Below are positions 7,454 through 16,523 of a DNA stretch of 64,000 bases, one piece after another (within the stretch, counting starts at the first letter, position 1; every line of letters starts with the position of its first letter). The stretch is taken from assembly GCA_029309925.1 (NCBI GenBank), contig JARKND010000001.1, positions 1 through 64,000 of the forward strand, read 5' to 3'. The translations under genes and the position numbers were made by a program. Under the pieces are notes generated by a model. The model saw only the letters and a program-made list of their open reading frames with translations, was not told the DNA's origin and made no database searches. This DNA is from Fulvivirgaceae bacterium JP3-4 (GTDB taxonomy: Bacteria > Bacteroidota > Bacteroidia > Cytophagales > Cyclobacteriaceae).

Positions 7454-8467
7454 CTACCCCAGCAGCTGATCTTTATAAAGAGGCAAAAGTTCAAGGAATT
7501 TTTTTAGGGTTTCTTCAAGCGTTGTGCTGGTCTGACCGCCTGCTGCGTTTTTATGGCCGCCTCCGTCAAAGTGTTTACGTGCAAACTCATTTACAGAAAA
7601 TTCACCGAGCGACCGGAACGATAGCTTTATATTTTCTTTTCGGTCAGAAATCAATACGGACAAGCGAACGCCTTTAATTGAAAGTCCATAGTTAACGAGG
7701 CCTTCGGTGTCGCCAGTCTGCGAGCTGAATTTTTTCAGATCTTCGGAAGAGAGGGTGATGTATGCAGTTTTGTACTGTGGAAGCACCTGGAGTTTTTCGC
7801 TGAGCACGTATCCCATCAAGCGTAAACGCTCGAGGGTGTTCGTGTCGTATATCAGTTTCGAAACTTTCGCGGGATCAGCGCCATGGCGGACAAGGGCGGA
7901 AGCGGTGTCAAAAACTTCGATTGTTGTATTCGGGTGACGAAAGCCGCCAGTGTCTGTCATCAGTCCTGCGTACAGGCAGTTCGCGATGTTGGCATCGACC
8001 AGATTTTCCTCACCAAGGTCAGCGATAAGCCGATAAACGAGCTCGGCAGTCGATGCGGCTGTCTGGTCCCATTGTTCAAAATCTGCGAAAGCTTCAGGCT
8101 CAAGATGATGATCGATCAGTACTTTTTTAGCTTTTGACTTCTGCACCATCACGCCAAGTTCGTTGATGCGCTGAAGACTCGAGAAGTCAAGACAAAAGAT
8201 TGCGTCAGCATTCGCGATAAGATCATCGGCAGCTTTGGGCTTTTCCTTCTGGAAAATAAGTACCTCATTATTGCCGGGCATCCAGGTAAGAAAATCCGGA
8301 TAGTCGCTTGGTGTAATAACGTTAACGGTGTGGCCTTTCTTCTTCAAATAACCGCAGAGACCGAGCGATGAGCCCAGGGCGTCAGCATCCGGTTTAAAGT
8401 GTGTCAGGATGACCACTTTTCGGGCTGTTTGAAAGAATTGCCGAAAGGCCTCAAGATTGCGCATCAT
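7454..8467 (-). CDS. nrnA: DHH/DHHA1 phosphoesterase, NrnA-like oligoribonuclease or pAp phosphatase
   Basis: NrnA-type enzymes degrade 2-5 base RNA fragments and convert 3'-phosphoadenosine 5'-phosphate to AMP. The 337-residue protein has the DHH metal-binding motifs: ILTHFKPDADALGSS near residue 20, CLDFSS near 95, the family's LIDHH near residue 138, and TGGFRH near 195. The C-terminal DHHA1 domain has the glycine-rich substrate loop FDGGGHKNAAGG. Two ATGs are adjacent at the start (8467 and 8464). The choice between NrnA and another DHH subfamily is not certain from sequence alone. Confidence 0.85.
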   Translation of the reverse strand: MMRNLEAFRQFFQTARKVVILTHFKPDADALGSSLGLCGYLKKKGHTVNVITPSDYPDFLTWMPGNNEVLIFQKEKPKAADDLIANADAIFCLDFSSLQRINELGVMVQKSKAKKVLIDHHLEPEAFADFEQWDQTAASTAELVYRLIADLGEENLVDANIANCLYAGLMTDTGGFRHPNTTIEVFDTASALVRHGADPAKVSKLIYDTNTLERLRLMGYVLSEKLQVLPQYKTAYITLSSEDLKKFSSQTGDTEGLVNYGLSIKGVRLSVLISDRKENIKLSFRSLGEFSVNEFARKHFDGGGHKNAAGGQTSTTLEETLKKFLELLPLYKDQLLG

Positions 8468-8575
8468 TCAAGGGAAACAAGGGGCAAAAATGCTAAAAAA
8501 ATGTCGAAACATCATGGTGGATGTGTATTCCCGCGTTAAAATGGCGGTTAGTTGAAAATCTTCTGACTCAGCGAC

Positions 8576-8604
8576 TTGCACTAACGTTGAAACTGCTATT
8601 TTTG
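8576..8604 (+). promoter_or_regulatory. promoter of ndk
   Basis: TTG at 8576-8578 and a perfect TAnnTTTG box (TATTTTTG, 8597-8604) are separated by 18 bases. The box lies 20 bases upstream of the ndk ATG. The intervening leader is A-rich with no Shine-Dalgarno sequence, as is common in Bacteroidetes. Confidence 0.75.
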
Positions 8605-8624
8605 CGGCCAATAAAAAACGATTT

Positions 8625-9044
8625 ATGGCTGGTAACAGAACTTTTACGATGATAAAGCCCGATGCGGTGAGTGCCAACAACACGGGTGCTATTACAAAGA
8701 TGATTGAGGAAGCGGGATTCAAGATTATAGCAATGAAGAAAACGCAATTGACGAAGGAGCGTGCGGGTCAGTTTTATGCGATCCACAAGGAGCGTCCTTT
8801 CTTCAATGATTTGTGTACCTATATGTCATCTGGTCCGATCGTGCCGATGATTCTTGAAAAAACTAACGCAGTGGAAGACTTCAGGAAACTCATCGGTGCA
8901 ACGGATCCGAAGAAGGCTGAGCCCGGTACAATTCGCAATCTTTTCGCGAAGTCAATTGAAGCAAATGCAATTCACGGTTCTGACAGCGATGCTAACGCTG
9001 AAATCGAAGGGAGCTTTTTCTTCGCGGGTACAGAGAAATTTTAA
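8625..9044 (+). CDS. ndk: nucleoside diphosphate kinase
   Basis: Transfers the gamma phosphate of ATP to nucleoside diphosphates through a phosphohistidine intermediate, balancing cytosolic NTP and dNTP pools. The 139-residue length is typical. The catalytic histidine is His117 in NAIHGSDS, and the start [10 protein letters not shown] matches the family. The gene stands alone with its own promoter and is divergent from the nrnA-like gene. Confidence 0.97.
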   Translation: MAGNRTFTMIKPDAVSANNTGAITKMIEEAGFKIIAMKKTQLTKERAGQFYAIHKERPFFNDLCTYMSSGPIVPMILEKTNAVEDFRKLIGATDPKKAEPGTIRNLFAKSIEANAIHGSDSDANAEIEGSFFFAGTEKF

Positions 9045-9075
9045 TACCGTTTGCTGGTGCATCACTGAGATGCAG

Positions 9076-9214
9076 TTCACCGCAGAGGCGCAGAGGGCCG
9101 CTGAGTAAATTCAAAATGTGGACGGAAGGTTAGATGAAAACTCAGCAGCGAATTCTTAAGCCGATAGAATTTAAAAAATGAATTTTCTTTGCGGCTCTCT
9201 GCCTCTGGGGTGAA
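9076..9214. repeat. long inverted repeat of CGCAGAGG-type words
   Basis: The left arm (9076-9101) reads TTCACCGCAGAGGCGCAGAG onward. The right arm (9191-9214) is its imperfect reverse complement, with about 90 bases between them. Each arm contains GCAGAGGC-like words. Very similar intergenic words are common in many unrelated bacterial genomes (general knowledge). A related fragment, GCAGAGTTCGCGGAG, lies near 47040. The element fills the gap between the convergent ndk and ruvB genes. Confidence 0.7.
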
Positions 9215-9241
9215 TTCACTTCCATGAGCGCAAGCGAATAT

Positions 9242-10270
9242 TTAATCGAAGAGTCCTCTGGTTCTTGCGGGTGGGACAATCTTCAAATGCTTGTAGGCCA
9301 GCTCAGTGGTTTCCCTTCCACGCGAGGTACGTTTCAGATATCCTTCCTGGATTAAGAAAGGTTCGTACACTTCTTCGATCGTTTCTGCTTCTTCTCCCAC
9401 AGCAGTGGCAATGGTTGTCAGTCCTACCGGTCCGCCTTTAAATTTTTCGATTATCGTTGTGAGGATGCGGTTATCCATTTCATCGAGACCATTTTCATCC
9501 ACGTCAAGTGCTTTCAGCGCTATCTGTGCAATGGACATCGTGATGGTTCCTGTTCCTTTGATCTGCGCAAAATCACGTGTTCTTCTTAAAAGATTATTTG
9601 CAATGCGTGGGGTGCCGCGGCTTCTTCTTGCAATTTCAAAAGCAGCATCGTTGTCTATCGGTGTGTTCAGGATTGATGACGATCGCTTCACGATCCCGGT
9701 GAGCAGCTGAGCATCGTAATATTCAAGGCGTGCATTAATCCCGAAGCGTGCGCGTAGCGGGGACGTTAGCAAACCTGCGCGGGTTGTTGCGCCTATCAAG
9801 GTGAAGGGATTCAACCCGATCTGGACAGACCTTGCATTCGGACCTGAGTCGAGCAGAATGTCGATCCGAAAATCTTCCATCGCAGAGTAGAGATACTCTT
9901 CCACGACCGGATTCAGGCGATGGATCTCATCAATGAAGAGCACATCGTTCGCTTCAAGATTTGTGAGCAATCCGGCAAGGTCACTTGGCTTGTCGAGAAC
10001 AGGGCCGGAGGTGATCTTGATATTCGACTGAAGCTCGTTCGCAATGATATGTGACAGCGTTGTTTTGCCCAACCCCGGAGGACCGTGCAACAAGACATGA
10101 TCCAGTGGTTCGCTGCGCTGCTTTGCTGCCTGCACAAAAACCTTGATGTTGTCGACTACTTTTTGCTGGCCGGTAAAGTCGGTAAATGAAAGCGGACGCA
10201 ACGCCCTTTCAAATTCCTTCTCGGTAGCATTCATGCCCTCACTTCCACCTTGCAAATAGTCTTCGCGCAT
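9242..10270 (-). CDS. ruvB: Holliday junction branch migration ATPase RuvB
   Basis: Forms the hexameric motor that drives branch migration of Holliday junctions together with RuvA. The 342-residue protein has Walker [10 protein letters not shown] near residue 65, Walker [10 protein letters not shown] near 115, sensor 1 GATTRAG near 160, and the RuvB C-terminal winged helix ending [13 protein letters not shown]. The first ATG was chosen because MREDYL followed by [15 protein letters not shown] is the usual start of Bacteroidetes RuvB. Divergent from apbE. Confidence 0.97.
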   Translation of the reverse strand: MREDYLQGGSEGMNATEKEFERALRPLSFTDFTGQQKVVDNIKVFVQAAKQRSEPLDHVLLHGPPGLGKTTLSHIIANELQSNIKITSGPVLDKPSDLAGLLTNLEANDVLFIDEIHRLNPVVEEYLYSAMEDFRIDILLDSGPNARSVQIGLNPFTLIGATTRAGLLTSPLRARFGINARLEYYDAQLLTGIVKRSSSILNTPIDNDAAFEIARRSRGTPRIANNLLRRTRDFAQIKGTGTITMSIAQIALKALDVDENGLDEMDNRILTTIIEKFKGGPVGLTTIATAVGEEAETIEEVYEPFLIQEGYLKRTSRGRETTELAYKHLKIVPPARTRGLFD

Positions 10271-10337
10271 AGTTAATCTTCAGAGAGCAAGTTACGCATT
10301 CGCGCTAAAAATCCGTGATTTTCTTTTTACAACATTG

Positions 10338-10366
10338 TTGCATTTAGGAGAATTGCCCTACCTTTA
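10338..10366 (+). promoter_or_regulatory. promoter of apbE
   Basis: TTG at 10338-10340 is followed after 18 bases by TACCTTTA (10359-10366), a 7-of-8 match to TAnnTTTG. The ATG at 10371 follows within a few bases, which also argues against the upstream TTG codon as the start of apbE. Confidence 0.6.
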
Positions 10367-10370
10367 CCTT

Positions 10371-11399
10371 ATGTTTAAAATGAAAACTCTGCTGACCGCG
10401 ATCTTTTTGTGTTCGCTAGTTCATCAGGGCTTTTCGCAGTCCGGGGTCGCACCCATCCGCGTTGAAGGTTCAACAATGGGCACAACTTATTCTGTGCTGT
10501 ACTTTGATCCCGGTAACCGAAATTTCAAAACGTCAATCGATTCACTACTCAGGGAAGTCAACCGCGGGATTAACAATTATGATCCAATTTCCGAGGTGTC
10601 GCGGTTTAATCACAGCACAAACGGGATTTCTTCAACATCTCAACACTTTTTAGCAGCGCTTGAGGTGAGTCTTGATATTGCAAAGGCTTCCTATGGACAT
10701 TTCGATCCATCGGTTTATCCACTGGTTAACCTATGGGGTTTTGGACCAGCAAAAACGTCAAAGCCTTCGCAGGCGAGAGTCGATTCGATCCGGAAATTTG
10801 TCGGATATCAGCACATAAGGTTAGATGGTCAGAACGTGGGAAAAGATGATGTAAGGGTTGCTGTTGATTTTGGGGGAATAGGGCAGGGGTATGGTGTTGA
10901 TGTGATCGCGCGCTTTCTCGATAGTCAAAATGTAAAAGATTACCTGGTTGAACTGGGTGGTGAGGGTTTTGCTTCGGGAAAAAATTTGACGACTGGAAGA
11001 CCGTGGCGTGTTGGAATTCTGGACCCAATGGCACCGAAGGATGATCCTCAACTTCTTGGCTATGCGCTAGCGGAAGATCGCGCGTTTACCACGTCCGGAA
11101 ATTATTTCAATTACCGGATCATAAATGGCAGGCGATATGGACATACGATCAGCCCTTTTACGGGTTTTCCGATTCAGCAGGATATCATCAGCGTATCCGT
11201 GTTTGCCAGCGACTGCGCAACTGCCGATGCGTGGGCAACTGCTTTCATGGTTGCCGGAAAGGACAAGGCTATTGAATTTCTGAAAGGGAACCCGGATCTC
11301 GCTGCGATACTCGTCATCCTTCAGGACGGGAAGCCGGGCTATGTTATTACAGAGAATATTCGTGAAAAAGTTTTTTTAGAATCGAATCATGACCATTAA
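10371..11399 (+). CDS. apbE: FAD:protein FMN transferase ApbE
   Basis: Cuts FAD and attaches FMN covalently to a Thr or Ser of a target protein (for example NqrB/C or RnfD/G subunits) in the periplasm. A signal peptide (LTAIFLCSLVHQGFSQ) is followed by the ApbE domain: GSTMGTTYSV, SLREVNRGINNYDP, HFDPSVYPLVNLWGFG, VDFGGIGQGYGVD, and the metal-binding C-terminal region ending in FASDCATADAWATAFMV. The start was placed at ATG 10371, not at an upstream TTG. No flavinylated partner is encoded in this window. It overlaps the ZIP gene by 11 bases, so the two are cotranscribed. Confidence 0.9.
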   Translation: MFKMKTLLTAIFLCSLVHQGFSQSGVAPIRVEGSTMGTTYSVLYFDPGNRNFKTSIDSLLREVNRGINNYDPISEVSRFNHSTNGISSTSQHFLAALEVSLDIAKASYGHFDPSVYPLVNLWGFGPAKTSKPSQARVDSIRKFVGYQHIRLDGQNVGKDDVRVAVDFGGIGQGYGVDVIARFLDSQNVKDYLVELGGEGFASGKNLTTGRPWRVGILDPMAPKDDPQLLGYALAEDRAFTTSGNYFNYRIINGRRYGHTISPFTGFPIQQDIISVSVFASDCATADAWATAFMVAGKDKAIEFLKGNPDLAAILVILQDGKPGYVITENIREKVFLESNHDH

Positions 11400-12168
11400 G
11401 CTTTTAGTTCTTTTTCTAACTCCGTTGTTGTCAGGGCTGGCTATCTACCTTGTTCCCAAATCGAAGAGCACAAATTATAAACTGCTTCTTGTGTTTGCCG
11501 GGGCTTATCTGTTCGCGATCACGGTGATTCATATTCTTCCGGAATTGTATTCGCAAAACTCCGGGCTTGAACTCATCGGGCTTTTCGTTCTTGCTGGTTT
11601 TTTCCTTCAGCAATTTCTCGAATACTTTACATCTGGAATTGAGCACGGCCATCTTCATACACACGACAGCCACGACCATCATCATGGCCATCATCACCAT
11701 CATCAGCATGAACCAGAAAAATCGGTATCTGCGCTTGTGCTCTTGCTGGCGCTTTGCATTCACGCCTTTCTGGAAGGAAGCCTTCTTACTCAACCAACTA
11801 ATCCGGCAATCACGTATGATGTAAATGCGATCTTGCTTGGCATTGCATTGCACCGCGCGCCTGCAGCCTTTGCGTTGATGACAGTGCTCGCGTTTCAGCT
11901 GCGTTCCAAAAATAAAGCACTGCCTTACCTCATCGGGTTTTCGCTTGCCGCCCCTATCGGACTATTGCTGAGCACATACCTGGCGAATAATGCGGTGATC
12001 AGTACAACATTCCTGATTTACCTCTATGCGTTGGTGTGCGGGAACTTTCTGCATATTTCGACAACCATTGTGTTTGAGAGCAGCCCGGAGCACAAGTTCA
12101 ATGCTAAGAAACTTGCGGTTGGCGTGTTTGGAGCCCTCATCGCGGTAGCGGTTGAATACATTCTCTGA
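11389..12168 (+). CDS. ZIP-family metal transporter
   Basis: Likely imports zinc or another divalent metal across the inner membrane. The 259-residue protein has about eight hydrophobic segments. A very histidine-rich cytosolic loop (about residues 85-108, with runs of HDHHHGHHHHH) is typical of ZIP proteins. The conserved helix IV region is seen as ALCIHAFLEGSLL, and the helix V equivalent as LGIALHRAPAAFALM, both with the expected metal-binding histidines. It overlaps the end of apbE, so the pair may be coregulated. The metal cannot be told from sequence. Confidence 0.9.
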   Translation: MTIKLLVLFLTPLLSGLAIYLVPKSKSTNYKLLLVFAGAYLFAITVIHILPELYSQNSGLELIGLFVLAGFFLQQFLEYFTSGIEHGHLHTHDSHDHHHGHHHHHQHEPEKSVSALVLLLALCIHAFLEGSLLTQPTNPAITYDVNAILLGIALHRAPAAFALMTVLAFQLRSKNKALPYLIGFSLAAPIGLLLSTYLANNAVISTTFLIYLYALVCGNFLHISTTIVFESSPEHKFNAKKLAVGVFGALIAVAVEYIL

Positions 12169-12226
12169 CGTCAACGAATGATTGACAAACAATGCTTCGT
12201 GTTCTGACACCGAAGCGGTATCTTTA

Positions 12227-13264
12227 ATGATGCCACTTACTACCCTGAAGAGACTGCTTAACTTTTCAACGCACAGGATCTACAATCTGCCTGTTCTGGT
12301 GATGATGCCTCACAGTCGCTGTAACTGCCGATGCGTAATGTGCGACATCTGGAAAGCGAATCACGAAAAAAAAGAGATCTCGGCTGCCACACTCAGGCAG
12401 CACATCGGATCATTTAAGCAACTGGGCGTTCGTGAAATTGTTTTTTCGGGAGGCGAGGCGCTTATGCACAGCAACCTTTGGGAATTTGCTGCATTGCTTC
12501 GGGCAGAGGATATCAAACTGACTTTGCTGTCTACCGGACTTTTGCTGGCAAGAAATGCTCAGCTCGTAGCGGAAAATCTCAGTGGAGTAATTGTTTCGCT
12601 CGATGGCAGCCGGACAATCCATGATGAGATCAGGCAGGTGCCAAATGCCTTTGACAGACTTGTCGAAGGCGTGCGATCACTCAAGGCTGTGGATCAGAGT
12701 TTCCCTGTAACCGCGAGGTGTGTTTTGCAAAAGGGGAACTACGCTGATCTGCCAAACATCATAATTGCAGCACGCGAAACAGGTCTCGACCAGATTTCTT
12801 TCCTCAGTGCGGATGTTTCCTCCGGTGCCTTCAATCGGCATGATCCCTGGTCGCAGCAAAAAGTGTCTGACATTTCGCTTAGCGCGGATGAGACCGAAGC
12901 CTTTGCGGGAATAGTTGAAAAAACTTTTACGGATTTTTCGAAGGAATATCAAAGTAAGTTCATCGCAGAATCTCCTGATAAGATGCGCAGGCTGGTTCAG
13001 TATTACAGGGCGGTAAATGCTTCCGCCAATTTTCCTGAACCGGTATGTAATGCACCCTGGGTGTCGGCTGTCATTGAATCCGATGGAACTGTGCTGCCGT
13101 GTTTTTTTCACAAGCCTTACGGTAGCATTTACGACAATGATTTTTTGTCTGTCATCAATTCTCCGGGCGCGGTTTCATTCCGGAAGAATCTCAAGATGTC
13201 ACAAGACGAGACCTGCAAACGATGTGTCTGTTCACTGAAGCTGGGGCTGACGCAGATGAATTAA
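12227..13264 (+). CDS. radical SAM protein with SPASM-type C-terminal cysteines
   Basis: Uses a [4Fe-4S] cluster and S-adenosylmethionine for radical chemistry; the substrate is unknown. The radical SAM motif is CNCRCVMC (CxxxCxxC) near residues 30-37, followed by EIVFSGGEAL as the glycine-rich strand. The C-terminus has a SPASM-like arrangement: CNAPW, then IESDGTVLPCFF, then CKRC and a final Cys. ATG 12227 (or 12230) is preferred over an upstream TTG. It ends convergently with the methyltransferase at 13261, and the two genes share the four bases TTAA as stop codons. It opens the glycan island. Confidence 0.8.
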   Translation: MMPLTTLKRLLNFSTHRIYNLPVLVMMPHSRCNCRCVMCDIWKANHEKKEISAATLRQHIGSFKQLGVREIVFSGGEALMHSNLWEFAALLRAEDIKLTLLSTGLLLARNAQLVAENLSGVIVSLDGSRTIHDEIRQVPNAFDRLVEGVRSLKAVDQSFPVTARCVLQKGNYADLPNIIIAARETGLDQISFLSADVSSGAFNRHDPWSQQKVSDISLSADETEAFAGIVEKTFTDFSKEYQSKFIAESPDKMRRLVQYYRAVNASANFPEPVCNAPWVSAVIESDGTVLPCFFHKPYGSIYDNDFLSVINSPGAVSFRKNLKMSQDETCKRCVCSLKLGLTQMN

Positions 13265-13926
13265 ATTCTTTTGATTGCGAAGAGAAAATCCTTCTCATCA
13301 AACAGGACATTTTTCTCCGCGATAAGGTCAAACACAAAACCATTCTTTCGCGAAATAGATCCGATCGCCTCAAGGTCGCATCCTTTTGTGAGAATCATGA
13401 TGATCTGACTTTCAGTGTTAGAATAACCGGGAAGTTCACGGAAAAGTGCCTGGAAATATTCGAAGTTTTCACCGCAATACCACGCGTACTCAGCCTCTGT
13501 CTGCGGACGTTTCGCATAGTACGGTGGATTGATTACAACCCAGTCGTAAATTTGTTTTTGATGTGCCTGAAAGAGATCGGATTGAAATGCATTAAGGTCA
13601 ACTTCATTTTTTCGCGCGTTGAGCTGCGTATTTTCCACTGCCGTTTTACTGATATCGGAAGCCACCACCAGTGCCCTTTGTTTCGCTGCGAACACACTGA
13701 TCAAACCTGAACCGCAGCCAAGCTCGAGAAATTTTCTGCCGGCCAGGTCCTGTTTTTTCAGATAATCGAGAATAAACTTTGTACTGTAAAAAAAACCAGG
13801 ATGGAACACACCTGGCTTCACCGTAATTGAAATACCATCGTATGCGTACGCTCTCTCCTTTCGCAAGTACCAACGGAAGAACGGAATGAGAATAACCGAT
13901 GACAGGTATTTCAAGTATTTCCGCAT
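13261..13926 (-). CDS. class I SAM methyltransferase with NPPY motif
   Basis: Motif I (FLELGCGSGLISVF) and VVINPPYYAK place it among N-methyltransferases of the PrmC/HemK or RsmC type, which modify glutamine amides or base amino groups. At 221 residues it is short, with only a small N-terminal part. It starts at ATG 13926, overlapping the upstream radical SAM gene's TGA in a TGATG junction, so translation is probably coupled. The residues upstream of motif I include a hydrophobic, basic stretch (RKYLKYLSSVILIPFFRWYLRK) that may bind membrane. The true substrate is unknown. Confidence 0.75.
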   Translation of the reverse strand: MRKYLKYLSSVILIPFFRWYLRKERAYAYDGISITVKPGVFHPGFFYSTKFILDYLKKQDLAGRKFLELGCGSGLISVFAAKQRALVVASDISKTAVENTQLNARKNEVDLNAFQSDLFQAHQKQIYDWVVINPPYYAKRPQTEAEYAWYCGENFEYFQALFRELPGYSNTESQIIMILTKGCDLEAIGSISRKNGFVFDLIAEKNVLFDEKDFLFAIKRI

Positions 13927-15437
13927 CACTCCATTTTAAATCCTTCGATTTCCGGCTGGCGATATCGCCAGATCTTCTGAAGGGCTTTCAGTTCGTAAGG
14001 CAAAGCAAAAATGTTTTGCCGGTACCGAATTGAAGACAGCGTCCTTAGTATGCTACGCTTGATCGGAGTCAGTCTGAAATCGGACACAGTAGGATATTGC
14101 GCATTTAAGACAGTCTCGAATCCCCGGATCTTTTCGACCATGGCAGGTGAAAGCCATGGCGTCAAGGGATTTTTCCGCAGGTCAAAATTTTGCCAGGTTG
14201 GATTAAGCCAGTCATCAAGTTTTTCAGGGAATTTAAATCCTGCAGCGGTAACAAGGTTATAGAGTTCAGATCCTTCCGTTGGCACGGGACTGTAGACATA
14301 AATGATGATCTCGGTCTCGGGGTTGATCGCTTTGATTTCCTTGATATAGGCAATATCGCGATCGATCTGCTGCATCACTTTCTCCGGTGTTTCAGCAGGA
14401 AAGCCAAGAACGAAAGAGTATTCAGGAATGATTCCGAACTTTTTCATTCGGGCTGCAAACCGTTTCATCTGCTCGGTTGTCTGCGTGCCGCCCTTATCCA
14501 TCTTCTTCAACAGTTCATCATTGCTCGTTTCTGCTCCGAAGAAAATCATTTTGCATCCCGCATCCCGCATGGCTGCGAGCGATTGGTCAGTGTATTTGTC
14601 AATCGTGTCGATTCTCCCTTCGCCCCACCACGAGATGTTTTCGTTTTGCACGAGCCTGGCAAATTCTACCGTTCGTTTTTCGCTAACGAAGAAGTTGTTG
14701 TCATGGAATTCGACCGCGTCAGCACCGTGCTCATCAATCAGGTATTTGATGTCTTTGTAAATGAGTGGTGCCGATTTTCCTTTCCAACGCGCATTGTAAA
14801 GCGGAACCACCGCGCAGAATGAACAGGTGAACGGACAACCCATGCTTGAATGGTAGGCTGCGGTTCGTTGCCCGAGAAAGGTCTTTCCCAGGTATTTCTT
14901 CAAAGGATAAAACGCATTCAGTTTTTCGTAGGGAAGTTGCGGCAGCGTGTCCTGATCCGCCAGCGGTGCCAGTGGTGTCTTTATAATTTGTTGCTCTTCG
15001 TTTTTGTAGATCAGGTTCTCAATACCTGTGACGGCTTCGTTTTTTGAAATCGCGTCAAGCAGAAGTGGAAAAGCTTTATCACCCGGGCCATTGATAATGA
15101 AATCGACAACACCCGAATTAATGACTGACTTGTATTGGTTCGAAGCAAAATAACCACCCCAGATAATTTTCATGTCGGGAAAATGCTGGCGGATCCGTTG
15201 AGAGAAGGGAATCGCCTGCTTCAGTTGGGGACCTGGCATCGTAGTGCATCCGAAGAGCGAAAATTCGCCACTGTTCAGAAGTCTTTGGATTGGCTTCCAT
15301 GGATCATCCTCGAGGTTGCCATCGACAAACGCATATTCATATTTTCCATCAATCGAGGCTGCAACCTGCAGGATGGAGTTTGGAATCCTGTGTTTTGCGT
15401 TGGCACTTCGCGGATTGAAAAGCAGAATTTTTTTCAC
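13926..15437 (-). CDS. B12-binding-type radical SAM protein
   Basis: A 503-residue protein with an N-terminal Rossmann-like cobalamin-binding-type domain (about 1-150, KKILLFNPRSAN to IINGPGDKAFPLLL) and a radical SAM domain with CPFTCSFC near residue 200. It ends in a long C-terminal region (about 400-503). Such proteins often methylate unactivated carbons or rearrange lipid or sugar precursors. The classical DxHxxG cobalamin-ligand motif is not visible, so it may be a base-off or cobalamin-free member. A GTG codon at 15437 was chosen as the start because no ATG lies before the first strand. Coupled to the NPPY methyltransferase downstream. Confidence 0.8.
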   Translation of the reverse strand: MKKILLFNPRSANAKHRIPNSILQVAASIDGKYEYAFVDGNLEDDPWKPIQRLLNSGEFSLFGCTTMPGPQLKQAIPFSQRIRQHFPDMKIIWGGYFASNQYKSVINSGVVDFIINGPGDKAFPLLLDAISKNEAVTGIENLIYKNEEQQIIKTPLAPLADQDTLPQLPYEKLNAFYPLKKYLGKTFLGQRTAAYHSSMGCPFTCSFCAVVPLYNARWKGKSAPLIYKDIKYLIDEHGADAVEFHDNNFFVSEKRTVEFARLVQNENISWWGEGRIDTIDKYTDQSLAAMRDAGCKMIFFGAETSNDELLKKMDKGGTQTTEQMKRFAARMKKFGIIPEYSFVLGFPAETPEKVMQQIDRDIAYIKEIKAINPETEIIIYVYSPVPTEGSELYNLVTAAGFKFPEKLDDWLNPTWQNFDLRKNPLTPWLSPAMVEKIRGFETVLNAQYPTVSDFRLTPIKRSILRTLSSIRYRQNIFALPYELKALQKIWRYRQPEIEGFKME

Positions 15438-15506
15438 AAAGCTAAAGTAGCGATAAGAAAGAAATTTACAGCGTTAAAATCTGACACATAATTCGTGCAT
15501 GGCGCA

Positions 15507-16523
15507 ATGGTGGAAGTGGTTGTGATTTCCTATTTTCGAAATGCGTTGAAGACAACCGGACTAATAAGACAATTACTGTTTGGATTAACAATTCCACAGC
15601 AATATGTCTGCGTTTCTTCCGAGCGTCTTTTGAACCCGCTAAATGTATTTGCGACAAGTCATGACGGGCAACAAGTGGCGGATCCCAAGCTAGCTTTTGT
15701 AGGCTACAAGCCGGTCCTGTTTGGGGGTGCGCAACCTAAGGTAGCAGAAACTAACCTCTGCCTTCATTTCAATGCAGCTCCCGAATTACAGATTGATACC
15801 GCATGGCGAGGATTTGCTGCAGATAGTCGCTCCGTTGCACGGATGATTCTTCAGCGTCTGCCAGTTACGTTTAATGCCAATCCGGATCTTCGGCTTTTTG
15901 AAGGCAAATTCGGAAACCATCGTTTTTTACATCCGCTGCACCAGCTAAGCAATTCCGTCCGCGATGGCTTTACACGGCAGAAGCCAGGGAATGTGAATCT
16001 TCCGGGTAACCTTCATGATATGGTGAGAATTGCGTATGCGATGCCGCGAAAGATTGCACTCGTGACAGTGAGTGATGGTGAAAGAATCAACCTTTTCCCA
16101 ACTGATCTTCACGGCAAGATTAATGACACGTATTACATCAGTTCGCTAAGGATCGGTGGTAACGCAGAGCAGCAGGTTTCCAGGCAGCGAAGGGTTGTGA
16201 TCTCTGAAATAGAGAGTAGCTTTTACCGCGAAGCGTACAGTCTGGGCAAAAACCACATGCGAAACTTTATGCGTGAAGCCGAATTCAACCTGGCAGCATT
16301 CAGGTCGGATGGATTTGGATTTCCGTTGCCTGCGGGTGTGCTTCGTTACTATGAACTTGAAGTTCTGGAACATGCAGATGTGGGCATCCATCGGATATTC
16401 CTTTATAGGATTGCGAACTCCGTTGATGTGCGGCACGGGGATACGCTGGCGCACATTCATCAGTATTATGCGCAGTGGCGCGTTGTCCTAAAAATGAAAT
16501 CTGAATTTTTATTAAGACCGTGA
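15507..16523 (+). CDS. flavin-reductase-like protein with unknown N-terminal domain
   Basis: The C-terminal half (about 175-335) resembles the FMN-binding split barrel of flavin reductases: MPRKIALVTVSDGERINLFP, then a segment rich in R and Q, then EIESSFYREAYSLGKNHM, and a closing histidine-rich strand. The N-terminal 170 residues match no family I recognise. ATG 15507 is preferred to an upstream GTG (15495). It is divergent from the radical SAM gene at 13926, and its stop overlaps the next glycosyltransferase start (TGATG). It may supply reduced flavin or electrons to the island's redox enzymes; this is inference only. Confidence 0.55.
   Translation: MVEVVVISYFRNALKTTGLIRQLLFGLTIPQQYVCVSSERLLNPLNVFATSHDGQQVADPKLAFVGYKPVLFGGAQPKVAETNLCLHFNAAPELQIDTAWRGFAADSRSVARMILQRLPVTFNANPDLRLFEGKFGNHRFLHPLHQLSNSVRDGFTRQKPGNVNLPGNLHDMVRIAYAMPRKIALVTVSDGERINLFPTDLHGKINDTYYISSLRIGGNAEQQVSRQRRVVISEIESSFYREAYSLGKNHMRNFMREAEFNLAAFRSDGFGFPLPAGVLRYYELEVLEHADVGIHRIFLYRIANSVDVRHGDTLAHIHQYYAQWRVVLKMKSEFLLRP

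Noticed and set aside
12182-12226. Upstream TTG start for the radical SAM gene
   Set aside because: An ATG at 12227 is available just before the conserved start, and the upstream codons form an unlikely N-terminus.
14190-14822. 210-residue plus-strand reading frame
   Set aside because: Shadow frame inside the radical SAM gene at 13926-15437, which has the CxxxCxxC motif.
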